Assembly: GCF_013761175.1 (NCBI RefSeq)
Contig: NZ_JACDUR010000012.1
Coordinates: 1 to 64,000 of the forward strand
DNA: 64,000 nt
Direction: 5' to 3'
DNA from: Nonomuraea soli
Lineage (GTDB): Bacteria; Actinomycetota; Actinomycetes; Streptosporangiales; Streptosporangiaceae
This document shows positions 23,664-34,694 of this stretch, in pieces. The notes beneath the pieces are model-generated. The model ran no database searches. It was not told the DNA's origin and saw nothing but the letters and a program-made list of their open reading frames with translations. Numbering within the stretch: position 1 is the stretch's first letter; each line of letters begins with the position of its first letter. A program made the translations under genes and the position numbers.

Positions 23664-25160
23664 TCAGCTCCAGGCGAGCATGCGGAGGGGGTCCTCCAGC
23701 ATGGCGCCCACGTCACGCAGGAACAGCGAGCCCAGCTCGCCGTCGATCAACCGGTGGTCGAACGACAGAGCCAGGGTCGTGACCTTCCTGACCGCCAGCT
23801 CACCGTCGACCACCCACGGCATCTCTCTGACCAGGCCGAACGCCAGGATCGCCGACTCGCCCGGGTTGATGATCGGAGTGCCGGTGTCGACGCCGAAGAC
23901 GCCGACGTTGGTGATCGTGAACGTGCCGCCCGCCATCTCGGCGGGCTGGGTCCTGCCCGACCTGGCCGTCTCGGCCAGCTGGTTGAGCGCCTTGGCCAGG
24001 TCGGGCAGCGACCTGGTGTGGGCGTCCTTGATGTTGGGGACGATCAGGCCCCGTGGTGTCGCGGCGGCGATGCCGAGGTTCACGTAGTGCTTGACCACGA
24101 TCTCCTCGCCGGTCCACGCCGAGTTGATCATCGGGTAGCGCCTGGCCGCCGTCAGGACGGCCTTGGCGACCAGGAGCAGCGGTGAGACCTTCACGTCCTG
24201 GAAGTCGGGCATCGCCTTGAGCCGCTTGACCGCCTCCATCGTCTCCGTCACGTCGACCTGGAGGAACTCGGTGACGTGAGGAGCGGTGAAGGCGCTGGCG
24301 ACCATCGCCTGGGCGGTCATCTTGCGCACGCCCTTGACGGGGATGCGCTCCTCCCTGGGCTGATCGGCCGCCTGGACGGCGGGGGCCGCCTCTGGTGGGG
24401 CTTCCGAGGCCGCCCTGAGGTCGTCTCGGGTGATGGAGCCGTGTGGCCCGGTGCCCTTGACGGTGGTCAGGTCGACGCCCAGGTCCTTGGCGAGTTTGCG
24501 GACCGGGGGCTTGGCCAGGACCGCCAGCCTGGCCGCCGACGGCACCGCGCCGGGCTCCGCCGTACCACCGCTCGCCGCACCGGCGCCGGAAGGCGCCGCC
24601 TGGGGGCGAGCGGACGGGGAGCCGGTGGTCGAGGCCGGAGTCGCCGGGACGGCCGTCTGCGGCGAAGGCGCCGACGACGGCGAAGCGGCCGGGGCCGGTG
24701 TGGATGCCTTGCGTGGGCGGCGCTTGGCCGCCCCCGTCTTGACCCCGTAACCCACCAGCACCGCCTGGCGCTCCTCCTTCGGCGCCGGGCTGCCGTGGGC
24801 GCCCGGCTCCACGGCGCCCTCCGCCGGAGGCCTGGGCACCATGTCGTCGGCCAGCGCCGCGATCCGCTCGGAAGGCGCGGCGTCCGCACCGCTCTCGGAC
24901 GGCGCGGCGTCCGCGCCACCCTCACCCGTGTCGATGGCGATGATCGCCACCCCCACGTCGACCGTCTGCCCCTCGTCGGCCATCAGCTCGGCGACCACGC
25001 CGTCCCACGGCATGGGCAGGGCCACGATCGACTTGGCCGTCTCGATCTCCACGAACTCCTGGTGGACCTTGACCGTGTCGCCCGGCTTGACGAGCCAGCG
25101 CACGATCTCGGCCTCGGTGAGACCCTCACCGACGTCGGGAAGCTTGAACTCACGTCGCAT
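23664..25160 (-). CDS. bkdC: Branched-chain 2-oxoacid dehydrogenase E2 (dihydrolipoyl acyltransferase)
   Basis: A 498-residue E2 subunit. It has one N-terminal lipoyl domain (residues 1-80; lipoyl Lys43 in EIETAKSIV) and an Ala/Pro/Ser-rich linker (about 85-195). A peripheral-subunit-binding domain follows (VRKLAKDLGVDLTTVKGTG, about 200-235), then the catalytic acyltransferase core with SFDHRLIDG (His about 469). It transfers the branched acyl group to CoA in the BCKDH complex. ATG 25160 begins MRREFKLPDVGEG, the standard lipoyl-domain start. It is the last gene of the E1alpha-E1beta-E2 operon (11-nt gap). The E3 subunit is not in the window. Confidence 0.93.
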   Translation of the reverse strand: MRREFKLPDVGEGLTEAEIVRWLVKPGDTVKVHQEFVEIETAKSIVALPMPWDGVVAELMADEGQTVDVGVAIIAIDTGEGGADAAPSESGADAAPSERIAALADDMVPRPPAEGAVEPGAHGSPAPKEERQAVLVGYGVKTGAAKRRPRKASTPAPAASPSSAPSPQTAVPATPASTTGSPSARPQAAPSGAGAASGGTAEPGAVPSAARLAVLAKPPVRKLAKDLGVDLTTVKGTGPHGSITRDDLRAASEAPPEAAPAVQAADQPREERIPVKGVRKMTAQAMVASAFTAPHVTEFLQVDVTETMEAVKRLKAMPDFQDVKVSPLLLVAKAVLTAARRYPMINSAWTGEEIVVKHYVNLGIAAATPRGLIVPNIKDAHTRSLPDLAKALNQLAETARSGRTQPAEMAGGTFTITNVGVFGVDTGTPIINPGESAILAFGLVREMPWVVDGELAVRKVTTLALSFDHRLIDGELGSLFLRDVGAMLEDPLRMLAWS

Positions 25161-25171
25161 GATCGACCCCC

Positions 25172-26152
25172 TCAGTACCCGAAGGCGCGGTCGACGGCGT
25201 CGAGCACCCGGTCCAGGTCGGGCAGATAGTGCTCCTCCAGCTTCGACGGAGGGTACGGGGTGGAGAAGCCGCCGACCCTGAGCACCGGCGACTCCAGGTG
25301 GTAGAAGCACTGCTCGGTGATGCGCGCCGCGAGCTCGGCGCCGAAGCCGCCGGTCACCGGGGCCTCGTGGACCACCACCGCCCTGCCGGTCTTGCGCACC
25401 GACTCGAAGACGCGCCCGGTGTCGAGCGGGTTGAGCGAGCGCAGGTCGATGACCTCCATCGAGCGTCCTTCCTCGGCCGCGGCGGTGGCCGCCTCGAGGC
25501 AGGTCTTGACCATGGGCCCGTAGGCGAGCAGGGTCACGTCGCTGCCCTGCCGTACGACCTGGGCCTGGTCGAAGGGCGCCCACCAGTCGGTGGAGCCGGT
25601 GTCGACCTCGGCCTTCTCCCAGTAGCGGCGCTTGGGCTCGAAGAAGATGACCGGGTCGTCGCTCTGGATGGCCTGCTGGATCATGGAGTAGGCGTCGGCC
25701 GGGTTGGAGCAGGCGACGACGCGCAGCCCCGCGGTGTGGATGAAGTACGACTCGGGCGACTCGCTGTGGTGCTCGACCGCGCCGATGCCGCCGCCGCAGG
25801 GGATGCGCACGACGATCGGGAGCTTGATGGCCCCGAGCGCGCGCATCGGCATCTTGGCGAGCTGGGTGATGATCTGGTCGGCGGCCGGGAAGACGAAGCC
25901 GTCGAACTGGATCTCGCACACCGGGCGGAAACCGCGCAGGGCCAGGCCGATGGCGGTGCCGATGATGCCGGACTCGGCCAGCGGCGTGTCGATGACGCGG
26001 TCTTCGCCGAAGTCCTTCTGCAGGCCGTCGGTGACGCGGAAGACGCCGCCGAGCTTGCCGACGTCCTCGCCCATGATGAGGACCTTGGAGTCGTCTTCCA
26101 TGGCCTTGCGCATGCCCTCGTTGAGGGCCTTGGAGAGGGTCAGAACCGTCAT
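25172..26152 (-). CDS. bkdB: Branched-chain 2-oxoacid dehydrogenase E1 beta subunit
   Basis: A 326-residue transketolase-like E1 beta subunit. Typical blocks are MGEDVGKLGGVFRVT, TPLAESGIIGTAIGLAL, PVCEIQFDGF, CGGGIGAVEHHSES and a C-terminal transketolase domain with VVHEAPVTGGFG. It pairs with E1 alpha to decarboxylate branched-chain 2-oxoacids and acylate the lipoyl arm of E2. Its ATG overlaps the E1 alpha stop by 4 nt, giving equal-ratio translation. The preference for branched-chain over pyruvate substrates is inferred from family likeness. Confidence 0.93.
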   Translation of the reverse strand: MTVLTLSKALNEGMRKAMEDDSKVLIMGEDVGKLGGVFRVTDGLQKDFGEDRVIDTPLAESGIIGTAIGLALRGFRPVCEIQFDGFVFPAADQIITQLAKMPMRALGAIKLPIVVRIPCGGGIGAVEHHSESPESYFIHTAGLRVVACSNPADAYSMIQQAIQSDDPVIFFEPKRRYWEKAEVDTGSTDWWAPFDQAQVVRQGSDVTLLAYGPMVKTCLEAATAAAEEGRSMEVIDLRSLNPLDTGRVFESVRKTGRAVVVHEAPVTGGFGAELAARITEQCFYHLESPVLRVGGFSTPYPPSKLEEHYLPDLDRVLDAVDRAFGY

Positions 26153-27222
26153 GACTCGAAGCCCTCCAGGTAGCCGGCGTAGGCGGTGCGCTCCTCGTCG
26201 AGCTGGCGGTGCTCGGAGGAGTAGACGTGCTCGAACATCGCCATCGGCGTGGGGTCGGGCATCTCGACGCAGCGGCGGCGCAGGTCGGCTCCGAGCTTCT
26301 CCGCCTCGGCGTCGACGGCGTCGAAGAACTCCTGGTCGGCCAGCTCGTTCTTGAACAGGTAGGCCTTGACCCGCTCGATCGGGTCCTTGAGCTTCCACGC
26401 CTCCAGCTCGCTGGCCACGCGGTAGCGCGTGGGGTCGTCGGTGGTGGTGTGGGCGCCCATGCGGTAGGTGAACGCCTCGATGAGGGTCGGGCCCTGGCCT
26501 TCGCGGGCGTTCTTCAGCGCCTGGCGGGTGACCGCGAGGCAGGCGAAGACGTCGTTGCCGTCGACGCGGACGCCGGGGAAGCCGAAGCCGTTGGCGCGGC
26601 GGTAGAGCGGGATGCGCGACTGCTTCTCGATGGGCTCGGAGATGGCCCACTGGTTGTTCTGGCAGAAGAACACGATCGGGGCGTTGAAGACGCTGGCCCA
26701 GACGAACGACTCGTTGACATCGCCCTGGGAGGAGGCGCCGTCGCCGAAGTAGACGATCGTGGCGCCGTCGCCGCCGTCGCGCTGGATCCCCATCGCGTAT
26801 CCGACGGCGTGCAGGGTCTGGCTGCCGATGACGATCGTGTACAGGTGGAAGTTGTGCTCGGCGGGGTCCCAGCCGCCGTGGTTGACGCCGCGGAACAGGC
26901 CGAGCAGCTTGACCGGGTCGACGTCGCGGCACCAGGCGACGCCGTGTTCGCGGTAGGTGGGGAAGGCCATGTCGTCGTCGGTGAGCGCGCGGCCCGAGCC
27001 GATCTGCGCCGCTTCCTGGCCGAGCAACGAGGCCCAGATGCCGAGCTCGCCGTGGCGCTGCAGCGCTACGGCCTCCAGGTCGATTCGCCGGACCAGGACC
27101 AGGTCGCGGTAGAGCGATCGGACCTCTTCAGGCGTCAGGTCGATGTCGTAGTCGGGGTGCTCGACCCGCTCTCCCTCTGGGGTGAGCAACTGGACGAGCT
27201 CCGGAGGCGCGTCTGCTGTCAC
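26149..27222 (-). CDS. bkdA: Branched-chain 2-oxoacid dehydrogenase E1 alpha subunit
   Basis: A 357-residue E1 alpha subunit. The thiamine-diphosphate motif starts at GDGASSQGDVNESF and ends at FCQNNQWAIS (GDG-x-NN type). The phosphorylation-loop region YRMGAHTTTDDPTRYR is typical of BCKDH/PDH E1 alpha. GTG 27222 is chosen because AGGAG lies 7 nt upstream and the family begins with this short N-terminus. First gene of the operon; the promoter must lie in the 231-nt divergent interval before the membrane glycosyltransferase-like gene. Confidence 0.93.
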   Translation of the reverse strand: MTADAPPELVQLLTPEGERVEHPDYDIDLTPEEVRSLYRDLVLVRRIDLEAVALQRHGELGIWASLLGQEAAQIGSGRALTDDDMAFPTYREHGVAWCRDVDPVKLLGLFRGVNHGGWDPAEHNFHLYTIVIGSQTLHAVGYAMGIQRDGGDGATIVYFGDGASSQGDVNESFVWASVFNAPIVFFCQNNQWAISEPIEKQSRIPLYRRANGFGFPGVRVDGNDVFACLAVTRQALKNAREGQGPTLIEAFTYRMGAHTTTDDPTRYRVASELEAWKLKDPIERVKAYLFKNELADQEFFDAVDAEAEKLGADLRRRCVEMPDPTPMAMFEHVYSSEHRQLDEERTAYAGYLEGFES

Positions 27223-27453
27223 GTGCCACTCCTGTGCGGTCGGGCCAAGATTTCGATGGGTTCGCCACCATAGTCCTGGCTTCGTGAACGTAGTCCCACT
27301 GGTAGGTGTTCGTACGCTTATGGGGACATGGTGGCAGAGCATGCAGGCCTGCGCGCAAGCCCCACATGTTCCCCGTTCCCCCTTGAAAGCGGCACGAACC
27401 AGCGTCGGGAATTAGCTAGCCTTAACGCCCGACATCTCATGAAATGGAAGTCC

Positions 27454-28815
27454 ATGCGAACGCACAGAGCACTCCTCATCGCTCTGGTGCCCGCCGTGAT
27501 CCTGAGGCTGCTGGCCGTCGTCGGCTACCCGCCCGCCCTGTATTTCTGGGCCGACTCTTTCGCCTTCCTCCGCGAGGAGCTGGCACCCGGCACCACACGC
27601 CCATCGGGCTACTCGCTGCTGCTGGCCCTGTTGCGTCCGGCGCACAGCCTCACGCTGGTGACCGTGCTGCAGCACCTGGCCGTGGTCGGGCTGGCCGTGG
27701 CGATCTACGCGTTCCTGCGTAAGCGCGGCCTTCCGGGCTGGGGCGCGACGCTGCTGGTCACCCCGATCCTGTTCGACGAGTTCATGATCCTCCTCGAGCA
27801 CATGATCATGGCGGACGCGGTCTTCATCGTACTGATCACGGCAGCGGTGCTCCTCCTGATCTGGCGGTCCACCCCAGTGACGTCCGGAGTGGCCGGTCTG
27901 CTGCTCGGCCTGGCCGGGATCTTCCGCACGGTCGGCCTGCCGCTGCTCGTGCTGGCCGCGGCGTACGTCCTGCTCAAGAGATACGGCTGGCGCTCCCTGA
28001 CCGCCCTGCTGGTCGCGGGCGCGGTGCCGCTGGGCGCGTACGCCGTCTGGGCCAAGGCCGAGAAGGGCACCTACGCGCTCACGCAGGCCGACGGCAACTT
28101 CCTGTGGTCCAGGACGATGAGCTTCGCCGACTGCGAAGTCATCAGGCCGCCCGCCGAGCTCGCGGTGCTCTGCCCGAACATGCCGGTGGAGCAGCGGCCC
28201 TATCCGCCGCACTGGTTGTGGGAGGACTTCTCGCCGCTGCTCAAGATCCCCGGCGTCGCCCATCGCAACGAGCTGGCGGGACAGTTCGCCCGCAAGGCGA
28301 TCCTGGCCCAGCCGTTCGACTACCTCCAGGCCGTGTCGGTCGACTTCAAGCAGTTCTTCCGCTGGGAGCGCACGGCCTCCGACGAGGGCAGCCCGTACAA
28401 GCTGCCCTCGGTCGAACGACCGCTGAAGGACTTCGCCAAGGACACGGCCGACTCCTACGAGAGCGCGTCGGCGTCCACGCGGATCAACGAGCCGTTCGCC
28501 GGCTGGCTGCGCGCCTACCAGCGCTTCGGCTACCTGCCCTTCCCGCTGTTCACCCTCGGCCTGCTGGTCACCCTGGGCTTCGCCGCCTGGAGGCGCGACC
28601 TGGACGCGCTCTTCCCCGGGCTGACCGCCCTGGCGCTGCTCGTCTCGCCGCCGTTCCTGGCCGCCTTCGATCTGCGTTACGTCATCCCCGCCATCCCCTT
28701 GGCCTGCCTTGCCGCGGGCCTCACTATGCTGAGGGGCGAATCCCGACCCCATTCGATGGAGGAGCCTCGTGGCCCGCGTCATAGTCGACGTCATGCTCAA
28801 GCCGGAAATCCTTGA
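27454..28815 (+). CDS. Polytopic membrane protein, GT-C glycosyltransferase-like
   Basis: A protein of about 453 residues with ten or so hydrophobic helices (ALLIALVPAVILRLLAVVG, VLQHLAVVGLAVAIYAFL and others). A large extracytoplasmic loop covers about residues 205-350. The early acidic spot YFWADSFAFL resembles the first-loop Asp region of GT-C enzymes that use polyprenyl-phosphate sugars, but no firm catalytic motif is seen. ATG 27454 is preferred (GGAAG just upstream); ATG 27439 is possible. The last 47 nt overlap purS in another frame and encode only a charged tail (RGESRPHSMEEPRG), so the gene runs right into the purine operon. Confidence 0.72.
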   Translation: MRTHRALLIALVPAVILRLLAVVGYPPALYFWADSFAFLREELAPGTTRPSGYSLLLALLRPAHSLTLVTVLQHLAVVGLAVAIYAFLRKRGLPGWGATLLVTPILFDEFMILLEHMIMADAVFIVLITAAVLLLIWRSTPVTSGVAGLLLGLAGIFRTVGLPLLVLAAAYVLLKRYGWRSLTALLVAGAVPLGAYAVWAKAEKGTYALTQADGNFLWSRTMSFADCEVIRPPAELAVLCPNMPVEQRPYPPHWLWEDFSPLLKIPGVAHRNELAGQFARKAILAQPFDYLQAVSVDFKQFFRWERTASDEGSPYKLPSVERPLKDFAKDTADSYESASASTRINEPFAGWLRAYQRFGYLPFPLFTLGLLVTLGFAAWRRDLDALFPGLTALALLVSPPFLAAFDLRYVIPAIPLACLAAGLTMLRGESRPHSMEEPRGPRHSRRHAQAGNP

Positions 28816-29014
28816 CCCGCAGGGCCAGGCGATCGCCCGCGCGCTGCCGCGGCTCGGCTTCGAGGGGGTCGGCGCGGTACGGCAGGGCAAGCGCTTCGAG
28901 ATCGAGCTCGACGGCCCGGCCGACGAGGCGGCACTTGCGGACGTCCGAAAGATGGCCGAGACGCTCCTGGCGAACACGGTCATCGAGGACTACGCCGTGC
29001 ACGTCGAGGGGTAG
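28769..29014 (+). CDS. purS: Phosphoribosylformylglycinamidine synthase subunit PurS
   Basis: An 81-residue PurS protein (MARVIVDVMLKPEILDPQG, then RQGKRFEIEL). It bridges PurQ and PurL in the FGAM synthase complex of de novo purine synthesis and helps channel ammonia. The GTG start has a strong GGAGGA site. It begins inside the 3' end of the membrane gene. purQ follows only after an intervening RsbW-like gene. Confidence 0.94.
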   Translation: MARVIVDVMLKPEILDPQGQAIARALPRLGFEGVGAVRQGKRFEIELDGPADEAALADVRKMAETLLANTVIEDYAVHVEG

Positions 29015-29184
29015 TACGGCACATTTGACACCCGAATTCCCCGTGACGGGGTAATGACGGGTTTTGCCATGCCACAATCCCACGGGCGTGCCAACACTAA
29101 ATAACAACCGCGTGATTTTGCGGTTAGCCCTGATTTCACGGGGAAACCTACTTCAGGTGACATTCAGGCACCCGGAGGAGACCG
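29015..29184. other. Intergenic region with two small dyads
   Basis: Between purS and the ATPase gene. CCCCGT-G-ACGGGG (29039-29051) is a perfect short palindrome. AACCGC-N8-GCGGTT (29106-29125) could form a small hairpin but has no U-tract. The region is less GC-rich than its surroundings and probably holds the promoter of the RsbW-like gene. I see no RNA gene. Confidence 0.4.
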
Positions 29185-29622
29185 GTGGACATTGAGTTCT
29201 CGCTCGCACTGCCTCGGGATGCGATAGGCATCCCGATGGTCAGGCGAGTGCTTGGCGACGCCATGCGTTCGCTCAACGTGAGCGAAACATGCATCGCCGA
29301 GATGCTTCTCGCGGTCTCCGAGGCCTGCTCCAACGCGGTCCGCCACGGAGGCCCCGCCAACCGCTACGAGGTCAGCGCCGCCATCGGCTTCGGCCGCTGC
29401 GAGGTTCGTGTGGCCGACCACGGAACCGGGCTTCCCACCATCCCCGCCAACTTCCCGCCCCCCGAGGTCGAGAACGGCCGTGGCCTGCTCATCATGCGCT
29501 CGGTCGTCGACGAGATCTCCTTCGGCATCACGCCGGGCCGCGGCACCACCGTGCGCCTGTGCAAGCAGCTGGCCTGGGACGATGAGCGCCAGGCTCAGAC
29601 CCGGCAGCTCGCCGCTGTCTGA
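29185..29622 (+). CDS. RsbW-like anti-sigma factor/serine kinase (HATPase_c_2)
   Basis: A 145-residue GHKL ATPase. The N box is EACSNAVRHG, the G1 box is DHGTGLP, and ENGRGLLIM forms the G2 region. No membrane or sensor domain is present. This is the size and layout of actinobacterial anti-sigma factors that phosphorylate anti-anti-sigma (STAS) partners. No sigma factor or STAS gene is next to it, which makes it an orphan. GTG start with CGGAGGAG upstream. It sits between purS and purQ, an unexpected place. Confidence 0.87.
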   Translation: MDIEFSLALPRDAIGIPMVRRVLGDAMRSLNVSETCIAEMLLAVSEACSNAVRHGGPANRYEVSAAIGFGRCEVRVADHGTGLPTIPANFPPPEVENGRGLLIMRSVVDEISFGITPGRGTTVRLCKQLAWDDERQAQTRQLAAV

Positions 29623-29707
29623 GGAGCGGATACCCTAGGGCCTGCCGCAGACGCCGTCCGCCGGAAGAGACGGCGCGCTGGCGCATGCCTTGGAGGGGAC
29701 GAAAGTC

Positions 29708-30387
29708 ATGTCTGGTGCCCGCGTTGGCGTGGTCACTTTCCCGGGAACACTCGACGACCAGGACGCCGCGAGAGCCGTACGGCTGGCCGGTGCCGAGCCC
29801 GTGCCGCTCTGGCACGCCGACCATGATCTCAAGGGAGTCGACGCCGTCTTCCTGCCCGGCGGGTTCTCCTACGGCGACTACCTGCGCTGTGGAGCGATCT
29901 CGCGGTTCGCGCCGCTGATGGACGAGCTCATCCCCGCCGCCCGGTCCGGGCTGCCCGTGCTCGGCACCTGCAACGGCTTCCAGATCCTGTGCGAGGCGCA
30001 CCTGCTGCCCGGCGCGCTGACCCGCAACGCGTCGCTCCACTACGTCTGCCGCGACCAGGGCATCCGGGTCGTGAACAACCGCACCGCCTGGACCCGCGAC
30101 TTCGAGCAGGGCCAGGACATCGTCCTGCCGGTCAAGCACGGCGAGGGCCGCTACGTCGCCTCCGACGAGACGCTGGCCGAGCTGGAGTCAACCGGCCGGG
30201 TCGTCTTCCGCTACCTCGGCGGCAACCCCAACGGCTCGCTCAACGACATCGCGGGCATCACCAACGAGACCGGCACGATCGTCGGACTCATGCCGCACCC
30301 CGAGCACGCCGTCGAGGAGCTCGTCGGAGCCCCCTCGACCGACGGCCGCGCCTTCTTCACCTCCATCCTCAAGAAGCTGGTGAACGC

Positions 30388-30391
<4 letters not shown>
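29708..30391 (+). CDS. purQ: Phosphoribosylformylglycinamidine synthase subunit PurQ
   Basis: A 227-residue class I glutamine amidotransferase. The nucleophile Cys is in GTCNGFQ (about residue 88), with His/Glu in MPHPEHAVE near the C-terminus and the oxyanion segment LPGGFSYGDYLR. It releases ammonia for PurL. GGAGGGG precedes the ATG by about 11 nt. Its stop overlaps the purL ATG by 4 nt. Confidence 0.95.
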
Positions 30392-32640
<2,249 letters not shown>

Positions 32641-32684
32641 ATCTTCACATTGGCGCAGAGCCACCCTCGGGGATAATCGAGGCC

Positions 32685-34694
32685 GTGGCTACTCCCGGTC
32701 CCTACCTGCCGCCCGCGACCCAGCCGGTCCGGGCGGTGGTCTGGGCTCTCCATATCGCCCTCCCTCTGCTCGGCTTATGGGTGCTGCTCGCCAACCCCGA
32801 CCACAACGTCCGGCTGGAGCACCACTCCAGCCACTTCATGGTGATCGTCACGGTCGCCGGGCTCAACACCGCGCTCGGCCTGATCATCAGCGAAGCGTCG
32901 CGCCGCCGCGACGACGCCAGGCTCTTCCTGGTCTCGATGGTCTTCACCAGCAGCGCCGGCTTCTTCTTCCTGCACGGCCTGGCCACTCCCCAGGTGATCC
33001 TCGACACCGGCTCGCTGGGATTCGACATCGGCCAGATGGTCGGCCTCACCGTGGCCAGCGCCTTCGCGTTCAGTTCCGCGATGCCGCTGGGCGAGAAGGC
33101 CGCGCGGACCGTGCTGAACGTGCAGAACCTGATCCGCGGCGTCCTCGTCGGCGTCCTGCTGCTGTGGGGCCTGGCCTCGCTGATCCCCGACATCACCCCG
33201 CTCAGCCAGCCGCCCAACGCCTCGCCGGTCAGCTGGCTGGTGTGGCTGTCCATCCCCGGCCTGCTGCTGTACGGCGCGGCGGGCGTCATGATGTACCGCC
33301 TCTACCGCAGGCGCCCGTCCGCGGTGCTGGTCAGCCTGCTCACGGCCTACGCCCTGCTGGCCGAGGCCATGGTCGCGGGGATGCCGCAGCTCAACTGGCG
33401 GCTGTCGTGGTGGGAGTGGCACGTCCTGCTGACGCTGGCGTTCGTGCTGGTCGCCTACAGCGCCTACCTGCAGTTCCGCCGCGAGGGTTCCAGCGCGGGC
33501 CTGTTCGACTCGGTCGCGCTCCCCAGGACCGTCGCCGCCATCCAGTCGGCCTACGAGGAGGCCCTGGAGGAGCTGGTCGAGCACGTACGGCGGGGCGAGC
33601 GCATGGCGGCCGAGCGTACGGCGGCCAAGTTCGGCCTGACCGAGAAGCAGGCCGAGGTGATCGACCGGGCGGGTCAGGCCCTGGCCAGGGAGCGCGACCT
33701 GTCGGAGCGGCTGGCCGCGCTGGTCGACATCGGCACCAGGGCCAGGGTCGGCATCGGCGAGCACGAGATGCTCACCACGGCTCTCGACCGGGTGCGCCAG
33801 GCCTACGGCGACGTGCGCATCGGCCTGGTCAACGATGGCCGGGTGGCGGTCGGCTCGCGGCAGTACACCTTCCCGGGCAACGAGCCGAGCAGGTCGGACG
33901 GCCGGGTCGCCTATCCGCTGACGGTCAAGGGCATGCTGGCCGGGGCGATCGAGCTGCCCGTGGGGCGCACCAGCCAGGACGAGGCGCTGGCCTCGACCCT
34001 GGCCAGCCAGCTGTCCATCACGCTGGAGAACGCCCGGCTCTACGGGGAGCTGGAGACGTTGTTCCGCCAGTACATGTCGCCGGACGTGGCGGCGGCGCTG
34101 CTGGCTGATCCCGCGCAGGCCGCGCTGGGCGGCGAGCTCAAGCAGCTGACCGCGCTCTTCGCCGATCTGAAGGGCTTCACGACGTTCTCCGAGCGGGTCT
34201 CGCCCGGCGAGATCGTGGAGATGCTCAACCGCTACCACACCGCCGCTGTCCCGTGCATCCTGGCCAACCAGGGCACGATCGTGCAGTTCGTGGGCGATGC
34301 GATGCTGGCGCTGTTCAACGCGCCCGCGACCCTCGACAACCACGCGCGGGCGGCCTGCCAGGCGGCGCTGGAGATGCAGGAGGCGGCGGCGCGCATCTCC
34401 GAGGAGGTCGCGTGGGTCCAGGACGTCGAGTGGCCGACCTTCCGCGTCGGCGTGAACACCGGCATGGCCCTGGTCGGCAACATCGGCAGCCCGGAGCTGC
34501 GCGGATTCAACGCCATGGGCGACTGCGTGAACGTCGCCGCCCGCCTGCAGACGCTGGCCGAGCCGGGAACGGTGGTGATCGGGCAGACCACGCTCGATCT
34601 CGTCGGCGAGGGCGCGCACGTCACGCCGCTGGGCGAACTCAACCTGAAGGGGAAGACGGAAATGGTTCCCGCATACGTACTGGCCGCGCTATGA
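32685..34694 (+). CDS. Membrane-bound class III nucleotide cyclase
   Basis: A 669-residue cyclase. Residues 15-265 contain about seven membrane helices. A coiled segment (about 285-340) and a GAF-like region (340-455) lead to the cyclase homology domain (485-669). Metal Asp494 (LFADLKGFT) and Asp538 (VGDAML) are present, as are transition-state Asn616 and Arg620 (GDCVNVAARL). The purine-specifying pair is unusual: Gln534 where Lys is expected and Asn609 where Asp or Thr is expected. This resembles the Gln-Asn pair reported for mycobacterial Rv0386, so product specificity (cAMP or cGMP) is uncertain. The ATGA junction with a Crp-family gene suggests the cyclic nucleotide is read by the neighbour. 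Confidence 0.9.
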   Translation: MATPGPYLPPATQPVRAVVWALHIALPLLGLWVLLANPDHNVRLEHHSSHFMVIVTVAGLNTALGLIISEASRRRDDARLFLVSMVFTSSAGFFFLHGLATPQVILDTGSLGFDIGQMVGLTVASAFAFSSAMPLGEKAARTVLNVQNLIRGVLVGVLLLWGLASLIPDITPLSQPPNASPVSWLVWLSIPGLLLYGAAGVMMYRLYRRRPSAVLVSLLTAYALLAEAMVAGMPQLNWRLSWWEWHVLLTLAFVLVAYSAYLQFRREGSSAGLFDSVALPRTVAAIQSAYEEALEELVEHVRRGERMAAERTAAKFGLTEKQAEVIDRAGQALARERDLSERLAALVDIGTRARVGIGEHEMLTTALDRVRQAYGDVRIGLVNDGRVAVGSRQYTFPGNEPSRSDGRVAYPLTVKGMLAGAIELPVGRTSQDEALASTLASQLSITLENARLYGELETLFRQYMSPDVAAALLADPAQAALGGELKQLTALFADLKGFTTFSERVSPGEIVEMLNRYHTAAVPCILANQGTIVQFVGDAMLALFNAPATLDNHARAACQAALEMQEAAARISEEVAWVQDVEWPTFRVGVNTGMALVGNIGSPELRGFNAMGDCVNVAARLQTLAEPGTVVIGQTTLDLVGEGAHVTPLGELNLKGKTEMVPAYVLAAL

